64,000 bases of DNA, from the NCBI GenBank assembly GCA_002749535.1, contig MZZL01000408.1:604693-668692 (forward strand). Direction: 5' to 3'. The first letter of the stretch is position 1; every line of letters starts with the position of its first letter. Below the pieces are notes generated by a model. The model did not search any database. It was given only the letters and a program-made list of their open reading frames with translations, and was not told the origin of the DNA. The stretch is from Apophysomyces variabilis. Its lineage: Eukaryota; Mucoromycota; Mucoromycetes; Mucorales; Mucoraceae. Both the position numbers and the translations under genes were made by a program. Positions 45,340 to 58,293 of the stretch are shown here, one piece after another.

Positions 45340-45549
45340 CTGACAGTTACTATTCACCTGTTCTTTTCACTCCTACTTGCTGATTTCAGTTCGTTAATTA
45401 TCTAGTTTTTGCTTATCAGAGACTATATCGATATGGCTATCAAAGCTAAAACTTACTCTAGCTACCAGAGCAGTTCCAGCCTTGAGGTCATATATAGAGT
45501 CTTGCAGCATTAGCTCTCTTAATTGTAGAAAAGGACTCCTCATAGGTCC

Positions 45550-47789
45550 CTATCTCAACGTTAAGTCACATAGTTGATGCAGTTCAGGTGACCATACCAC
45601 CGTAATCCCGTATCCCGAATGCTTTGGAACGCCGTTTAATACATCCAGTGCATAATCGGATATAGAACGATCGTCGTTCAATGTGACTCCAAATAAATCT
45701 GTACCCATGCAATCACGGAAACACGTCCGCCATCGACTCGCCCTTTCCATTGGCTTTCGGGTAATCAGTACCTTTTTATCTTCTAAAAGTCTTTCGAAAG
45801 TGCGTTTGCGTGAAAATTGGAACGGGTCAAATTGGGTCAGATGGCCATTGTTTGCTGCCAACAATGCATCCAAATCCGGAAAATAGTTTGGCTGTACTAT
45901 AGTTTCGAAGAACTCCGTTTCTTCGGAACTACCCAGCGATGTTGGGACAAAAAGATCTTCCAGTTTGACCTTGGCGGTGTCTATAGTTTCCGATTTCACT
46001 TTCGCAAACGCAGTCTCCAAGTGAACATCATAGCAATGTAGATAAATAGCACCTAAGAAACCATAGTAAACCCTTTCCTTGTTATACGTTATTCATAAAC
46101 TTACCTTCATGCGCCATTAACATATGTGACCATTCTTTACTACTACCCATTGTTTGGCTAAGTTCAGGCGTCATTAGGTACGAAACACTTCCTAACGCCT
46201 GGGTTAGTTTTTCTTGTCTTTTGCCTTCCTCGGCTTCTGTTCATTTACCTTGTAGTGTCATTGACAAATAAGCTTCTGTAGGAGCATCCGTGATCTTGCG
46301 ATAGGAATTCTCGGTTAATACGAACTTACCACGACTTAACCGAATCTTAAACCTACATTGGTTGGCGAAACAACATGTGTACATGTACACCACCCGGTTT
46401 CTGTATGAACAAGTTAGGGCTTTTGAATGCCACGGGAGTTCACGGGATTACCGGACGTCTCTCTCTTACTGCGTCTTGAATAGATCAAATGTATTATCCG
46501 GTTTTCAAGATAACGTGGATCATAAATCGGGACATCGTTCCGGGGTGCTCTTTTTGCTAACATGTGTTGTAGTTTGACTCCAATCGGATGATATAATGTT
46601 ACTGTCTGAGTGGTCGGTTGGGCACCATCACCTTTTGACTGCGGAAAAGTAGTTAATATGAGCAATTCCACATGGATATAAAAAGTAGACTTTACCTTCA
46701 TTGGTATTTTAGAGATTTCTAACACGCCCAAATCATAATATAATTGAGCCGTATGGATCATGGCACGCTTGATATCCTCATGACGAGTGGGAATATTATG
46801 GACTGAAATCGTAACTTCCTTGGTTAACTGACAGCAGCAAGCGAAAAAGAATCCAATTTCTCAATCGATTTTTCCAGTTTTACGTTTTTATGTCGTAGTA
46901 GCTTACTGGGATATCCGGATGACTAGGCGCTATTGATTGTCCGTTGGATACAGGTGTTAGGCGTAGGATATCCAGCTGAACATTGAAATGCTTGCTGTAG
47001 TTGCTAGTTTATCATTATCAGGAACGAATACGAGTATAGGACAAAGCAAAACATTGTTGTATTACGTACACCTTTTTCTTCGCATTTGCCAAAAGGCTTT
47101 GAATCACAATACGAAGATCTTTAGGATGCTCATCCTCATTGTTACGAAAGCTGCAGAATGTCAGCACCGATATCGTATTACACGTTAGAAACCATGAAGC
47201 CTTACGTCATTAACGTCTCGTCAGGCTGTTTTGCAAGCAATAAAAGGACAAGACGACAGCAATAGAATGGCTTTTTGTTTGGTTCGTTCAGGAGCGAAAC
47301 CAATGCCTTTTCCAGTGCAACTTGCAACCGGTTAGCTTTGGTTGCGTTTCGCGGCTGGGCGGCGGCGAAGTTGTCTACAACCTAGACATGTTCGATCAAC
47401 AGATGAATTCAGCTTAAAAAGGAATATCCTCACTTTCTCGAGATTTTGGTTGGCTTTATTCCAATCATTCAATATATAAGGTGCTTCATTTGCGACCATG
47501 ACGGAAATCTAGTTGTGCATTATTCAGAGTTGATCGATTTAATTTCATTCATATACTTCATTCGGCTGTAAGTCTTGTTGCAGTTCCCATGCTATTCGAC
47601 AAAACTCAAGCGTCCCTGCCACCATACCTGCCCAAATAGGAATGGCAGGCAATTGATCTGCAATGACGAAAACATGTTCATCATCGATACAGATGCTGAA
47701 AACAAGACGCTACCTGATACATCTTTCTCGGTTTCTGAATGCTCAAATGCTTTTGGATGTCCATCGAGTAAAACAATGGTACGTGTCAT
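45550..47789 (-). CDS. Integrator complex subunit 13 / Asunder-like protein
   Basis: Minus-strand multi-exon gene (about ten exons, roughly 600-650 aa) whose pieces align in order with animal INTS13. N-terminal VWA-like strand MTRTIVLLDGHPKAF; IWAGMVAGTLEFCRIAWEL; ISVMVANEAPYILNDWNKAN followed by QNLEK; a Lys/Leu-rich helical part; VQLDILRLTPVSNG; EVTISVHNIPTRHEDIKRA with YYDLGVLEISKIPMK (the match to DLAxxxITNIPMK is striking); TQTVTLYHP; KEWSHMLMAHEG (SHML..H.G); and a C-terminal region ending WSPELHQLCDLTLR. Introns are short GT-AG; for example the one after LQPNE runs to cacaactag at 47512. Integrator cleaves nascent RNA at snRNA and promoter-proximal sites; INTS13 belongs to its enhancer/ciliogenesis module with INTS10 and INTS14. 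Individual exon borders between 46030 and 46900 are approximate. Confidence 0.72.
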
Positions 47790-47973
47790 GTCGCGACATG
47801 TAACGATCGCGGTACGAAGGAGCTAAGTTTTGCACGATTTGATTTTAAGCGGTTTCTTTCATTGTGACTATTGATTCTAACTGGAAACGCATACAATGAG
47901 ATCTTGATAAAACAGGTACGCTTTTTAACAGTCGAATAAACCAATCCTTTTTATTGTGAATAACTCATACAAT

Positions 47974-49173
47974 TTATGCAGAGGCAGACTTCTGCATGGA
48001 GGAAGTGCGACGTCTCTCAATCTTAGCCTGCTTGGACTCCTTGACGCGCTTAGCAAGCAACTGCTTGTATTCAGCTTCAGCGTCACGGGAAGCCTGAATT
48101 CTTCTGCGCTTGATGGCGTTTCTGTGGCGTCTGCGCTGAAGAGTAAGGGGAGTCACAAGACGCTGGATCTTAGGAGCCTTGGTGAAAGCCTTCTTCTCGG
48201 CGTTCTTGGGCTGGATCTCACGGCGGATGACATACTTGCGGACATCATCTTCCTTGGTCAAGTTCTACAATAAAAAAAACCATCCTAGCATCAGAACAAC
48301 TGTTGCTGCCGGATCTTTCTTCTCTTTTCTTTTGGTTTCCTTTCGCTTTTCCCCCTTTTTCTGGTAAAAAACTTACGAAGAACTTGCGGATCTTGCTGGC
48401 ACGCTTGGGACCGAGACGCTTGGGGACGGTGGTGTCAGTCAATCCGGGAATATCTTGCTCACCCTGCTTGACAATGACGAGCGAGAGAACGGAAAGATCG
48501 GAAGAAACAATGCAACCACGGACAGACTTTCTCTTGCGCTCACCAGTGCGACGGGGGCGGTAGCAAGAGTGACCCTTGCTCAACAAGAGGCGGACACGGT
48601 GGGGCAAAAGAACACCTTGCTTCATGGGGAAACCCTGCTTGTCGTTACCACCAGAGATGCGGAAAACGTAGCCCTTGAACTCATCGCCAAGGGAGTCGCC
48701 AGAGACCTCTTGGCTCATGCGCTTGTCATAGAAAGCACGGCTAGAAAAAAAAACAAACTGTGAATAAAGTTGTCCATTCGGATTTCATCGATCCATGACA
48801 CGGCGTGCTTGTCATTATCGCGTAATCGTTTTTTCTTTGTTTTCTCTCTTTCTCGCTCTAATGGACGCGAATCAAGTTACTTACAGGCGACGCTCATCGT
48901 CAACTTCGATCAACTTTTGGCAGCCAGTGGCGGGGTTGGCAATGTTCAACTGATTTAAAGTAAATGTATTAGCAAACATGCATCTGTCAAAGAAGGAGTT
49001 CTCATGTTTCTATTCTTTTTTTCTCCCTTCCAGTGCGCTTGGATCGGATTCCTCAAGATGAGCTAAACTGTTGTCGTATCCTTTCCCATCCATCATCCCC
49101 TCTGACATCCATCCATCCATCCATCCTCCTCTCTCCCGTTAGCTCAATGATTCACCGTTCATCTCACCTTCAT
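47974..49173 (-). CDS. RPS6: 40S ribosomal protein S6 (eS6)
   Basis: A 241-aa protein from four exons: 49173-49168, 48949-48885, 48740-48377, 48264-47974. The first exon is only six bases (ATG AAG) and joins [20 protein letters not shown], the invariant eS6 N-terminus. Then [52 protein letters not shown] and the basic C-terminal helix. The tail [13 protein letters not shown] keeps the Arg/Ser-rich sites that S6 kinases phosphorylate under TOR control in other eukaryotes. The small-subunit protein lies near the mRNA path. The first intron (218 bases) is much longer than others here and contains tandem ggat/tccatcca units. Start choice is forced by the conserved KLNIA context. Confidence 0.95.
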
Positions 49174-50465
49174 ATTGCTGACGACGGAAAGGAAAGTTCA
49201 ACAGACCATTGGACTGAACGATTTTCAGCCTACGAAAGGAAATACAGGCGCCGACTGAAATGATCAGGCAGTTTTCTACTGTACTATTTACAGTATGACC
49301 GGAACCCATTCCCTCACTAAACGAGAAAAAAAGGCCAATAAATGTCCTTTATGATGGACATACTATTGATGCTATTTCTTATTCTTCACTTGTAATTGAA
49401 ATTATTGGAATTGTCTATCTTTAATGATAGCATTTGCTGTAGAAACGGTTCTTTGAATAAGCTCTGATAATTTTAGAGTTTTTGAATACCTGCACGACTT
49501 GTTCTCGTCTACTTTTGCGAGAAAGTTTGAAGCGCGCAATGCGCATAAAAGGGGAGATGGAAAGGAGGTCTGCAACTAAGAAAAAAAAAGTCCCGGATAA
49601 ATCTGGGGATTTTAAGATCTTTCGAATGCTTTAGCATATTTAGAAAAGGTAGCAAGCACTAACTACCTTTAACAGAGTGGGATAGATAGGTGATATATTT
49701 GTGAAAAGAGAATTAATCCTAATTCAGGGCAAGACGGGTAGATATGTATTACAGAGATCTTTCGATGAGTTTGATAATATAAGATTTCTCCTGCGATATG
49801 CGTGTTCAAGATATTTCCCCTGTCATGAAGGGTATTTTTTTCTGCTCAGACCCTGCGGATTAGGTAGGTCATTAAGGCAGACCATAACGCGATGGGTAGA
49901 CATGATGTTGTCTACGTGCTTTTGATAATATGGCTTTATGCAGGTTCTTCATCTTCTTTTTCTTAGAAAAACTAGAAGCGCTATATTTTTTTATTTGTCA
50001 TATGTCGGAATGTTGAATCCGATGCCAGCTTGGCCGGTTCAAGGCTTAGAGTGGCCGTGTGTCACTAAATAGCACGGGCTTCTTGTTGGAAAAGTAAAGT
50101 AACCGTTCCCAAAACCTTGTCCGGGAATTTGTGGGCGCTGAGTCACATTTTCGTTACCGGAGTTCCGTATCCGACCTGACATGCTATCGCACGAAAAGGA
50201 AAAAGGAAGAAGAGGGAAGATGCTATTTTTTAAGCTGCGGTTGATCAACACATATGAAACGAAAGGTTGTAAGTAAGAAGAAAAAAAAAAGGGAACTTAG
50301 GGACATAATAATTCACGTCATTCTTCAGGGCAGAGCGAGGAATCCCCTTTTCGGCCCTATGATCTTTTTGATTCTGTGCAACCTGTAAGTTAAAGGACAT
50401 ATAAAGCCAATCCATAGGGAAAGTTTATTTCCAATTTTTTCTCTTTTGTTCTTTTTAATTTACTT
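49174..50465. promoter_or_regulatory. intergenic region between eS6 and RhoGEF genes
   Basis: About 1.3 kb between two divergently transcribed genes, so it should contain both promoters. Poly-A runs and a polypyrimidine tract occur just before the RhoGEF start (50430-50465). No further motif, RNA gene or coding frame is supported. Confidence 0.4.
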
Positions 50466-52378
50466 ATGTCGGATGAGAACTGTCGTTCTTCTGCCCATCA
50501 ACAACAACTCTCATCATCATCTTTTCTAAAAAGATTGTCATCACCGCCCCAACCATCCAAATCTGCTTCTCTTTTACAACGTTATGGCCAGCAACTACCA
50601 GAAAAACAAACGAAACGAGCCTCTGCGCCTACACTAAGCCGATTACAATCTGTTGGATTGCAATTGATGGCTTCCGTTTCCACACGACGAAAAAAAGATG
50701 GCTCGACAACACCAAAACAGACAAAAAGATCCATGTTATCCTCACCATGTACATATCTTCACAAAGTTAAACATCCTTCAAAGACGGAGAAACATGCATG
50801 CATTGATTCCCAACCTGCTGGTCCACCAAAAAATTCCTCAAATCGACCACGACCCTTTAATAAACGTAATAGTTTGCCTGACGTCGGGGCAGATCACAAA
50901 CCTATAGAGGATGGTGACCATCACCTTGACGACGACTCTCAACCACCCAAAACCTCCCGTCGGAGGTATACTCAACTCGAGATGTCAAACCTTACGATCG
51001 TTTCATCTTCGGATGGCAACAGAAGCAGAAGCAGCAGCATAAGTGCAGGGTCTTCTAGCGCCAGCAGCTCCTCCACAAAAACGCTCTCACATATGGATGG
51101 GCTGCTCGATTTTGAGAATGCGGATACAGATCATTCCCCCCTGGACAACGGCAGCACATCCTCCTCTCTGTTCACCCGCAGCTCGATGGTATCACGACCT
51201 GTGGTTCATAAACCGATACATGATCGAAATCGATTACCTTTCATTCCCCGTGCTGGTCACGGTACAACCATTACTTCTACTCATAATACTGCTACTAGTA
51301 CTACCACTACTACTCCTTTCTCTCCTCCACCATCACCACGGAAATCAAGCACACGGCATTTCTTCGGAAGATCTGATCTTCAGCGAAAAGAGGTCAAGGC
51401 AGTTGCCCTCTGGCATCATGTTATGTCTCGTTATCATCATGAGGATATCACTGTAGGGAATTCCCCCGGAAAAAAATTTTTTTAATAATTAGGCGCTTAT
51501 TTGATTACTTTTTCTTCTTTGGGATTAGCCCCAGCGACCTCTCACTGTCAAGGATGCAGCCCTCGCCAAATTTGTCATTCTTGAACTTTACACCACGGAA
51601 AAGTCCTATCATCGACTTCTTTCTATGATCCAAACGGTAAAATTAGGATCTCATGTTGAAATGATCCGATCCGTGGCTCATTCACTTTTTATTTTGTCCA
51701 TATAGAAATATGCCGAACCCATGGAAGCTGCTAGTAAGGTCAAGGATCCATTAATTAAACCATCCGATCTACCCGCCTTGTTCCGTCATTTACCCGACAT
51801 GATCAAGCTATCAGAAAAGGTCCTAGACTATTTCGAACCCAATCCTATTTGGCGCGACATGCAACCAGTACAAGTAGGACGACTCTTTCGTCAGCTGGAA
51901 AATGATCTTGTCATTTTTCTACGTTATGCAACCCATTACCAAACCTATTTAAAAACCATTCGACGAGCGTGCAATAGTGTCTTTATTCTTAAAATTGAGC
52001 AGGTAAAAAATGCCAGAGAGAGAATGAGCACACGCACACAAAAAAAAAGAGAAAGGCGAATGAGGAAATGTCTGTAGCTAAACAATGAGATCCTTGTACT
52101 AGGAATCACTGAAACGACATGAGACCAACCGTATGGGTATAGCCGATTATCTAATTGCGCCTTTTCAACGTGTTCCACGGTATTGTCTGTTAATCAAAGG
52201 TGACTCAAAGAGAGACGTTGTGTGACACATGGAAAATGGCACTAAACCCCACATGGCAGATCTTTTGAAGCACACCAGTCCATCTGATGCACAATATGAA
52301 GATCTTAATATGGCGCGTATCATATTGACGGGACTGGCCGTCGCTATGGATTCCTGCGCTAAAGTATCTGCACCATGA
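50466..52378 (+). CDS. RhoGEF (Dbl-homology domain) protein
   Basis: A 535-aa protein from five exons: 50466-51452, 51529-51636, 51706-52002, 52103-52199, 52260-52378. The first 329 residues are low complexity, rich in Ser, Thr, Pro and basic residues (many possible phosphorylation sites), and lack a known domain. The DH domain follows: AKFVILELYTTEKSYHRLL (CR1), LPALFRHLPDMIKLSEKVL, YATHYQTYLKT and the signature GIADYLIAPFQRVPRYCLLI (CR3), then the last helix LNMARIILTGLAVAMDSCAK. It should exchange GDP for GTP on a Rho-family GTPase, probably in polarity or wall signalling. No PH domain follows before TGA at 52376-52378. An unread GT site (AAA-gtatct at 52361) could lead to more exons, for example a coding-like segment near 53047-53090, so the C-terminus is provisional. 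Confidence 0.85.
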
Positions 52379-53815
52379 CAAAAAGCATAACAAAAAAAAG
52401 AAACGGGAACCAAGGTTACCCGGATCGTAATTAAAAAATTATGTTGTACGCTTATATTGCTTTCCCCATTCATGGATAAAGGAAAGAAAGAAAAAAGGGA
52501 GCCAAGACTCTATGTGAGTGAAGAGACAGAGAAAGAGAAAAAAAAAATAGGGTGACGAAGGGGTTTCCGGTTATTTGTTTTTCTGTACCACTAAATAAAA
52601 AGCTGAATGGGATCATCCATGTCCAATGAAAAACGTAGGACATAAGACACCAAACAATCCAAAAATGGCGCACTTATCTTTTTCTCAGTATCTTTTTCTT
52701 TCCGGCGAGCATAAGAGCAAACTCGGGCTTAGGAGAGAAGGACACACGAAGCAGGGGAAAAATCAAACGAATCTAACCGTGACCCAAAAGACCGTTAACA
52801 TTCTAGGGTCGATTTGTCCCACAGGAAGCCTGTTTCTTTTTCTTCCGTCGATCTTTAATTTGTTTCACTAAATTTTCTTGTGTTTGTTTTGCACCGCCCT
52901 CTTTTCTGGGGGATACACTCACTCAATATGCGTGTGTGGCTGAATTATTGGAACACATGAGGGGGTTGGGTTATTGTAAGCTGTGATGAATAGTTTTTCT
53001 TCTGTTTTTATATGTCCGTCCGGGAGTCCGGCGACTTTTATCTAATAGGAACAACTAATGCAAGCCAAGTTCAATTTAAACAAGGTAAAGGCGTTATATG
53101 AGAAATACAATGATGAGCTTGCCTATCAGTCCTATGATGTTTTCTGTTATTGCCAGACCGTCATTATGTGTATTTTTTTTGGTCCGGTTCTGTAAGTCTA
53201 CTTCGTGTAACACGTGCTGTTCCTTAAACATGAAGGCAAGTCAAAATGTATGTGTGGATGTTGAAAAAAGGAGATAAATTTAGTAATCGGTGATCCAAAT
53301 AGAACCTGGATATATTTATCGTTTTAGTGCGACCTGAACTTGCCCTAAGTTTTTGTCAGTGCCGAGAGTATGAGAGAGTGAGGGAGACGCACGCACACAC
53401 AGAGAGAGAGAAAGAGGGACAGAGAGAGCATCACCGACTGACTGACTGACTGTCTGAGTGACAGAGTAAGCGAGTAACAAAGACATACACAGAGAGAGAG
53501 AGAGAGGGAAGGAGAGCAGACACAGACACGGACACAGAGAGGCTTTTTCTTTTTTTGTCGTTTTAGTATTCCCTTTTACTTCTTCCGTTCTTTTCCTCTT
53601 CTCTCTCTCTTCTTCTTCTTTCTCTCTTTCTCTGTTCACTTGTTGACGTTCCGGATGATTCCATTGTACAAGTAGTATTCAAAAAAAATTACTTATCCTT
53701 TTTCCTTTTTATTATTGCCTTGTTCTTGTTTATATTGTGCTTTTCCTTCTTTTTCTTTTCTTTTTTTTCTCTTTTCTCTCTCTTTCTCTGTGTGTGTATT
53801 CTTTAGTACATCATC
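52379..53815. repeat. intergenic region with GA-rich and CT-rich tracts upstream of chitin synthase
   Basis: About 1.4 kb without a firm gene. From 53370 to 53545 the plus strand is strongly purine-rich (agag and acac repeats). From 53545 to 53800 it is strongly pyrimidine-rich (ttctctctctcttc, then cttttt runs) up to 15 bases before the chitin synthase ATG. Opposed GA and CT tracts can pair with each other or form triplexes, and polypyrimidine stretches before start codons are common in fungal promoters. A short frame at 53056-53190 (MQAKFNLNKVKALYEKYNDE) may be an exon of the upstream gene. Confidence 0.6.
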
Positions 53816-56800
53816 ATGGTTTCAGGCCAAAGAACATCAGCATATACGCCTACTTTAAATCGAAATCTTTCTTTGGCTTCTAATGCTTCTTCACCTGAAG
53901 AACCACCTTTGATATCAGATGGATTACAGTTCAACAAACCAAAACGCAATAAATCACTTGTACGGCCAGAAAGAGAACGAATCGATTCAACCCATCGACA
54001 ATATCATTATCGTCAAGCTACTATCAACCGAGGTTCCGAACACGTTGTGCCAAGCAGCACAGGAAACCAACCCATCAGACGAAATACCCTTGAACGAAGA
54101 CCAACTCGTACAAACAAGAACACAACCCTACGAAGAGGTCGAAGTATCCTAGGGAGAGAAGATACAGACGACGAAGAGGATGAAGAAGCAGCAAAACATC
54201 TAGGTGAAAAACACCTATACAGTTCAACCACAACCGATTCAAAATCATGTTTTCCTGACCCATGGTTGACTTATTGTCGGCTTATTACGTGTTGCTTTCC
54301 GAAGCCTATCCTGCGACTCGCAGGTATAGTATGGAAAATCTATTCTTTAACAGGTTAATTCAACCCTTTTTTCCTTTTTTCTTTATTACTTGTTTTAGGT
54401 ATTCCCGACGGTCCTGCTCAGTCAGCGTGGCGAGAAAAGATCGGACTTGTTTCATTCATCCTGTTTATCATGGCCTTCGTCGGCTTCTTGACGTTTGGCT
54501 TCACTCAAGCTGTTTGCCCTACACCCCCTCTAAGTTTGCATGGTGGGCAAATTAATCCAGGTTATATGGTTATCAACGGTTGGGCTTATATGCTGTCCAA
54601 TTGGCAAGGCCATCCTCCAATTCCCGGAGCCACCAATGGTTCCACCAATGTACTCTATCCTCCCATCAATGGCGGAGGTATGGACGCCTCATTCCTCTTT
54701 CAGCAATCCCCGGCTGCATGCGCAGAGACCTATCTGCCAAAAATGGGCCCTCAATCGATCTACTTTCCATGTCAATTATTCAATCCCAACAACACTATCC
54801 CTCCTGATCCCTCTACGTTTACAAACAGAACGAGTTGCCATACCCCTGCTGGCCTAAATCTTTACAAGCAGTTCGAAACGGAAGGAACACCCAATGCACA
54901 CGGAAGCTATGATAAACCAGCGCGTGTATATTATGAATGGAATGATATTAATACAACCAGTCATCTTATGGTCTATAACGGGTAAGTTTCCTTAATTTCG
55001 TCTTCCCCGGGAGACGGACGGATGACAGAGAATCAGAAAGGGTTTTGACTAACAGCATTTTACAAAAAAAATTATTTCATTCTCCCAGAGACGTGTTGAA
55101 TCTCCTATTGCTACAATCTTTGCCCACGACTTATTTTGGTTTCCAGCCAGGTGGGCTTGTTGAGCACATTCTTGCTGACATGGATTCATTCGGAGGCAAA
55201 GATATGACCCGACATATCGCCGCTCAACGCGGGTCCTCCGTCAATTGGGAAACGGAAGCAAGCTGCTTGGCGGCTACGATCAAGGTTGGCTCTCTCGAAA
55301 CCTTAAGCATTGGTTGTATGGCATCTGAAATTGTGCTTTACATATCACTCGTCGTCATTCTTGGTGTCATTATCACGAAATTCGTTCTCGCCGTCATCTT
55401 TGGCTGGTTCCTCTCCTGGAAGCTTGGCAACTTCAAGGAAGGAAATTCTTACGCCGCCAGAATGCAACGCGAAGCGGAGATAGAAAACTGGGCTCAAAAC
55501 ATCCATACGGCTGCACCTATCGCCACACCAAGACCGGTCCCATCCGTCTATTACGGCACTCAACAGAACAAAAGGAAATCTTTATTTCCTCAAACATCTC
55601 GTTTCACACAGCCAGAACATGGTTCAACTCGCTTTGACACTCCCGATAAAACGCCGCCTCCCTTATGGAAAGCATCTTCCACGTAAGTTTAAACAAAACC
55701 ATGCGTGTATGCATTATGTATACATGCATATGTATGTTGTTTTTTGATTATTCTGCACAGAATGATTGATAAGCTTTTTTTTTTATATTTTTATTTCTAT
55801 TTTATTTTTATATCTTTGGCTGTGGGATAACGCAGTGCACTGGCAGGAGCAGCAGGTAGTCGACCAGGCTCAGCTTATTTTGGATCAGGACGATTGTATG
55901 GAGAAAATGCCAATAGTATGCTTCGGTTATCTAGCGCTCGGCTCTCCACCTTTCTCACCCCTCGACCTTCATTTTCTGCATCTTCGTCTGATACCGGCGG
56001 AGAGATAAACATATGTCCTTTCCCACTTTCTCCTCATGTCGTTCCACAGCCATCGGCGGACTACATGCCCTTTAACTTTCCCCTGGCGCACACGATCTGT
56101 CTTGTCACATGTTACTCAGAAGGTGAAGATGGAATTCGAACTACGCTAGACTCGATTGCAACGAGCGACTACCCAAATTCGCATAAGATGATCCTTGTTG
56201 TTTGCGATGGACTGATCACTGGATCCGGTAATAGCAAGTCTACACCCGATGTTTGTATAGGTATGATGCGCGATTTGATCAAACCAGCTGAGGAAGTGGA
56301 AGCATTGTCCTATGTGGCCATCGCAGACGGAGCTAAACGAAATAACATGGCCAAGGTCTACGCAGGATTCTACAAATACGATGACACGACCGTGAGCCCA
56401 GAGCACCAACAACGTGTACCGATGATCACCATTGTCAAATGTGGTACACCCGATCAGCAAAATGAAGCTAAACCCGGCAACCGTGGAAAACGCGATAGTC
56501 AAATTATCCTCATGCAATTCCTACAGAAAGTGATGTTTGATGAACGAATGACAACGATGGAATATGAATTCTTTAATTGTATCTGGCGAGTGACGGGTGT
56601 GCCTGCTGATAGCTACGAGATCTGTCTCATGGTGGATGCGGATACAAAGGTGTACCCAGATGCTTTGTCAAGGCTTGTCTCTTGTGCAGTCAAAGATCCA
56701 GATATTTCGGGACTATGTGGAGAGACAAAGATTGCAAACAAAACCGATAGTTGGGTCAGCATGATTCAAGGTAATGTGCCCAAACGTCCTTTCTCTTTGC

Positions 56801-58293
56801 TCTTTTAAGTTTTGTTTGGCTTGGCTTGACTTGGCTTTTTATTTTCGTTTGCTGCACATAACTTTAAACGTAACTAAAATCTATTGTTCTATTTTAGTGT
56901 TTGAATATTTCATTTCCCATCATCAGACAAAAGCCTTCGAATCCATTTTTGGTGGTGTGACCTGTCTTCCAGGATGCTTCTGTATGTATCGTATCAAGGC
57001 ACCCAAGGGTCCGAATGGGTATTGGGTCCCCATCCTTGCCAATCCGGATATTGTAGAACATTATTCTGAAAATGTCATTGACACGTTACATAAGAAGAAC
57101 CTGCTTCTTCTTGGCGAAGATCGTTATCTTTCAACACTCATGCTGCGCACTTTCCCCAACCGAAAAATGGTTTTTGTACCACAGGCAGTGTAAGTGTTTA
57201 TCTTGTTCTTTCTCGTTTTAAAGCACTTGGAAACTAAACATCATGCTCTGTTGTATGAAATAATAGGTGCAAAACGGTGGTTCCTGACACCTTCCCGGTC
57301 CTTTTGTCTCAACGTCGACGATGGATTAATTCAACAATTCACAACTTGATGGAACTCTTGTTTGTGCATGACCTTTGTGGAACATTTTGCTTTTCGATGC
57401 AATTTGTCGTCTTTATGGAACTCGTTGGTACATTAGCTTTGCCGGCGGCCATTTCATTTACGCTCTATTTGATCATTCTTGCCATCATGGGAAAACCTGC
57501 TGTGATACCTTTGATCTTACTGGCCTTGATTCTTGGTTTACCGGCTGTGCTGATTGTCATGACGAGTCGAAAGATCGTGTATGTCGGCTGGATGATTGTA
57601 TATCTCTTCAGTTTACCGATATGGAATTTTGTTCTACCCACGTATGCCTATTGGCATTTTGATGACTTTTCTTGGGGCGACACTCGCAAGGTGGAAGGCA
57701 GTGAAAAGGATGAGGGTCACGGTGATAAAGAAGGTGAATTCGACAGTAGTCAGATCACAATGAAGAAGTGGAGTGAATATGAAAAAGAACGGCGAATCAA
57801 ACAGGCCATCGCCAACAACATGCCCATCCCTCGATTTATAGAGCGACCTCTCAGCGTTGACATTTTCCGGGAATCTCAACTCTTCAAACGGCATAGTCAG
57901 CCAGCTTCAGACGGATCGAATGAGAGCGAGGTGCCATTGACCCAGATGGAATTTTCGCCCGCAGGGGCTGACAAACGGCTAAGGGCGGAAGCATCCGGCA
58001 CCGGTAGCTTTATGGCAGATCGCACGCCCATTCAATTGGTAGACAAAGAAATGCCCATGACAACTCTCCGTCAATGTACATATAATCATAACGAGGAGGA
58101 GGGAGAGGAGGAAAAAGTCGTTGAAGAATTACAAACCATGGAACGAAATGAACAATGGCATGAAGAACATCATGTTACTGCTTCTACCCAATATCATACC
58201 CTTACCCGACTGGATTCACCCAACGACACAACGTTACCATTGTCCCCTCCTCCACCTCCTCCTCATGGTCATGCAGATGCTAATGAACAGTAA
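53816..58293 (+). CDS. chitin synthase, Chs3-like (class IV, division 2)
   Basis: A 1312-aa membrane glycosyltransferase from six exons: 53816-54323, 54399-54981, 55089-55682, 55836-56770, 56898-57189, 57267-58293. The cytoplasmic N-terminus (1-160) is basic and acidic. Next come a membrane span ([18 protein letters not shown]), a large lumenal segment with Asn-glycosylation sites, and a second span cluster ([20 protein letters not shown]). The GT2 catalytic domain begins near [20 protein letters not shown] and includes DADTK (829-833), [20 protein letters not shown] (947-952) and QRRRW (986-990). C-terminal spans follow, then SWGDTRKV and a polar acidic tail. No myosin motor is present, which separates it from classes V and VII. 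It polymerises UDP-GlcNAc into chitin at the plasma membrane; in Mucorales part of it becomes chitosan. Start at 53816 is the first ATG after the polypyrimidine leader. Confidence 0.93.

Noticed and set aside
48952..49167. Box C/D snoRNA in the first eS6 intron
   Set aside because: ATGATG-like sequences are present, but no convincing RTGATGA...CTGA pair with a terminal stem on the transcribed strand.
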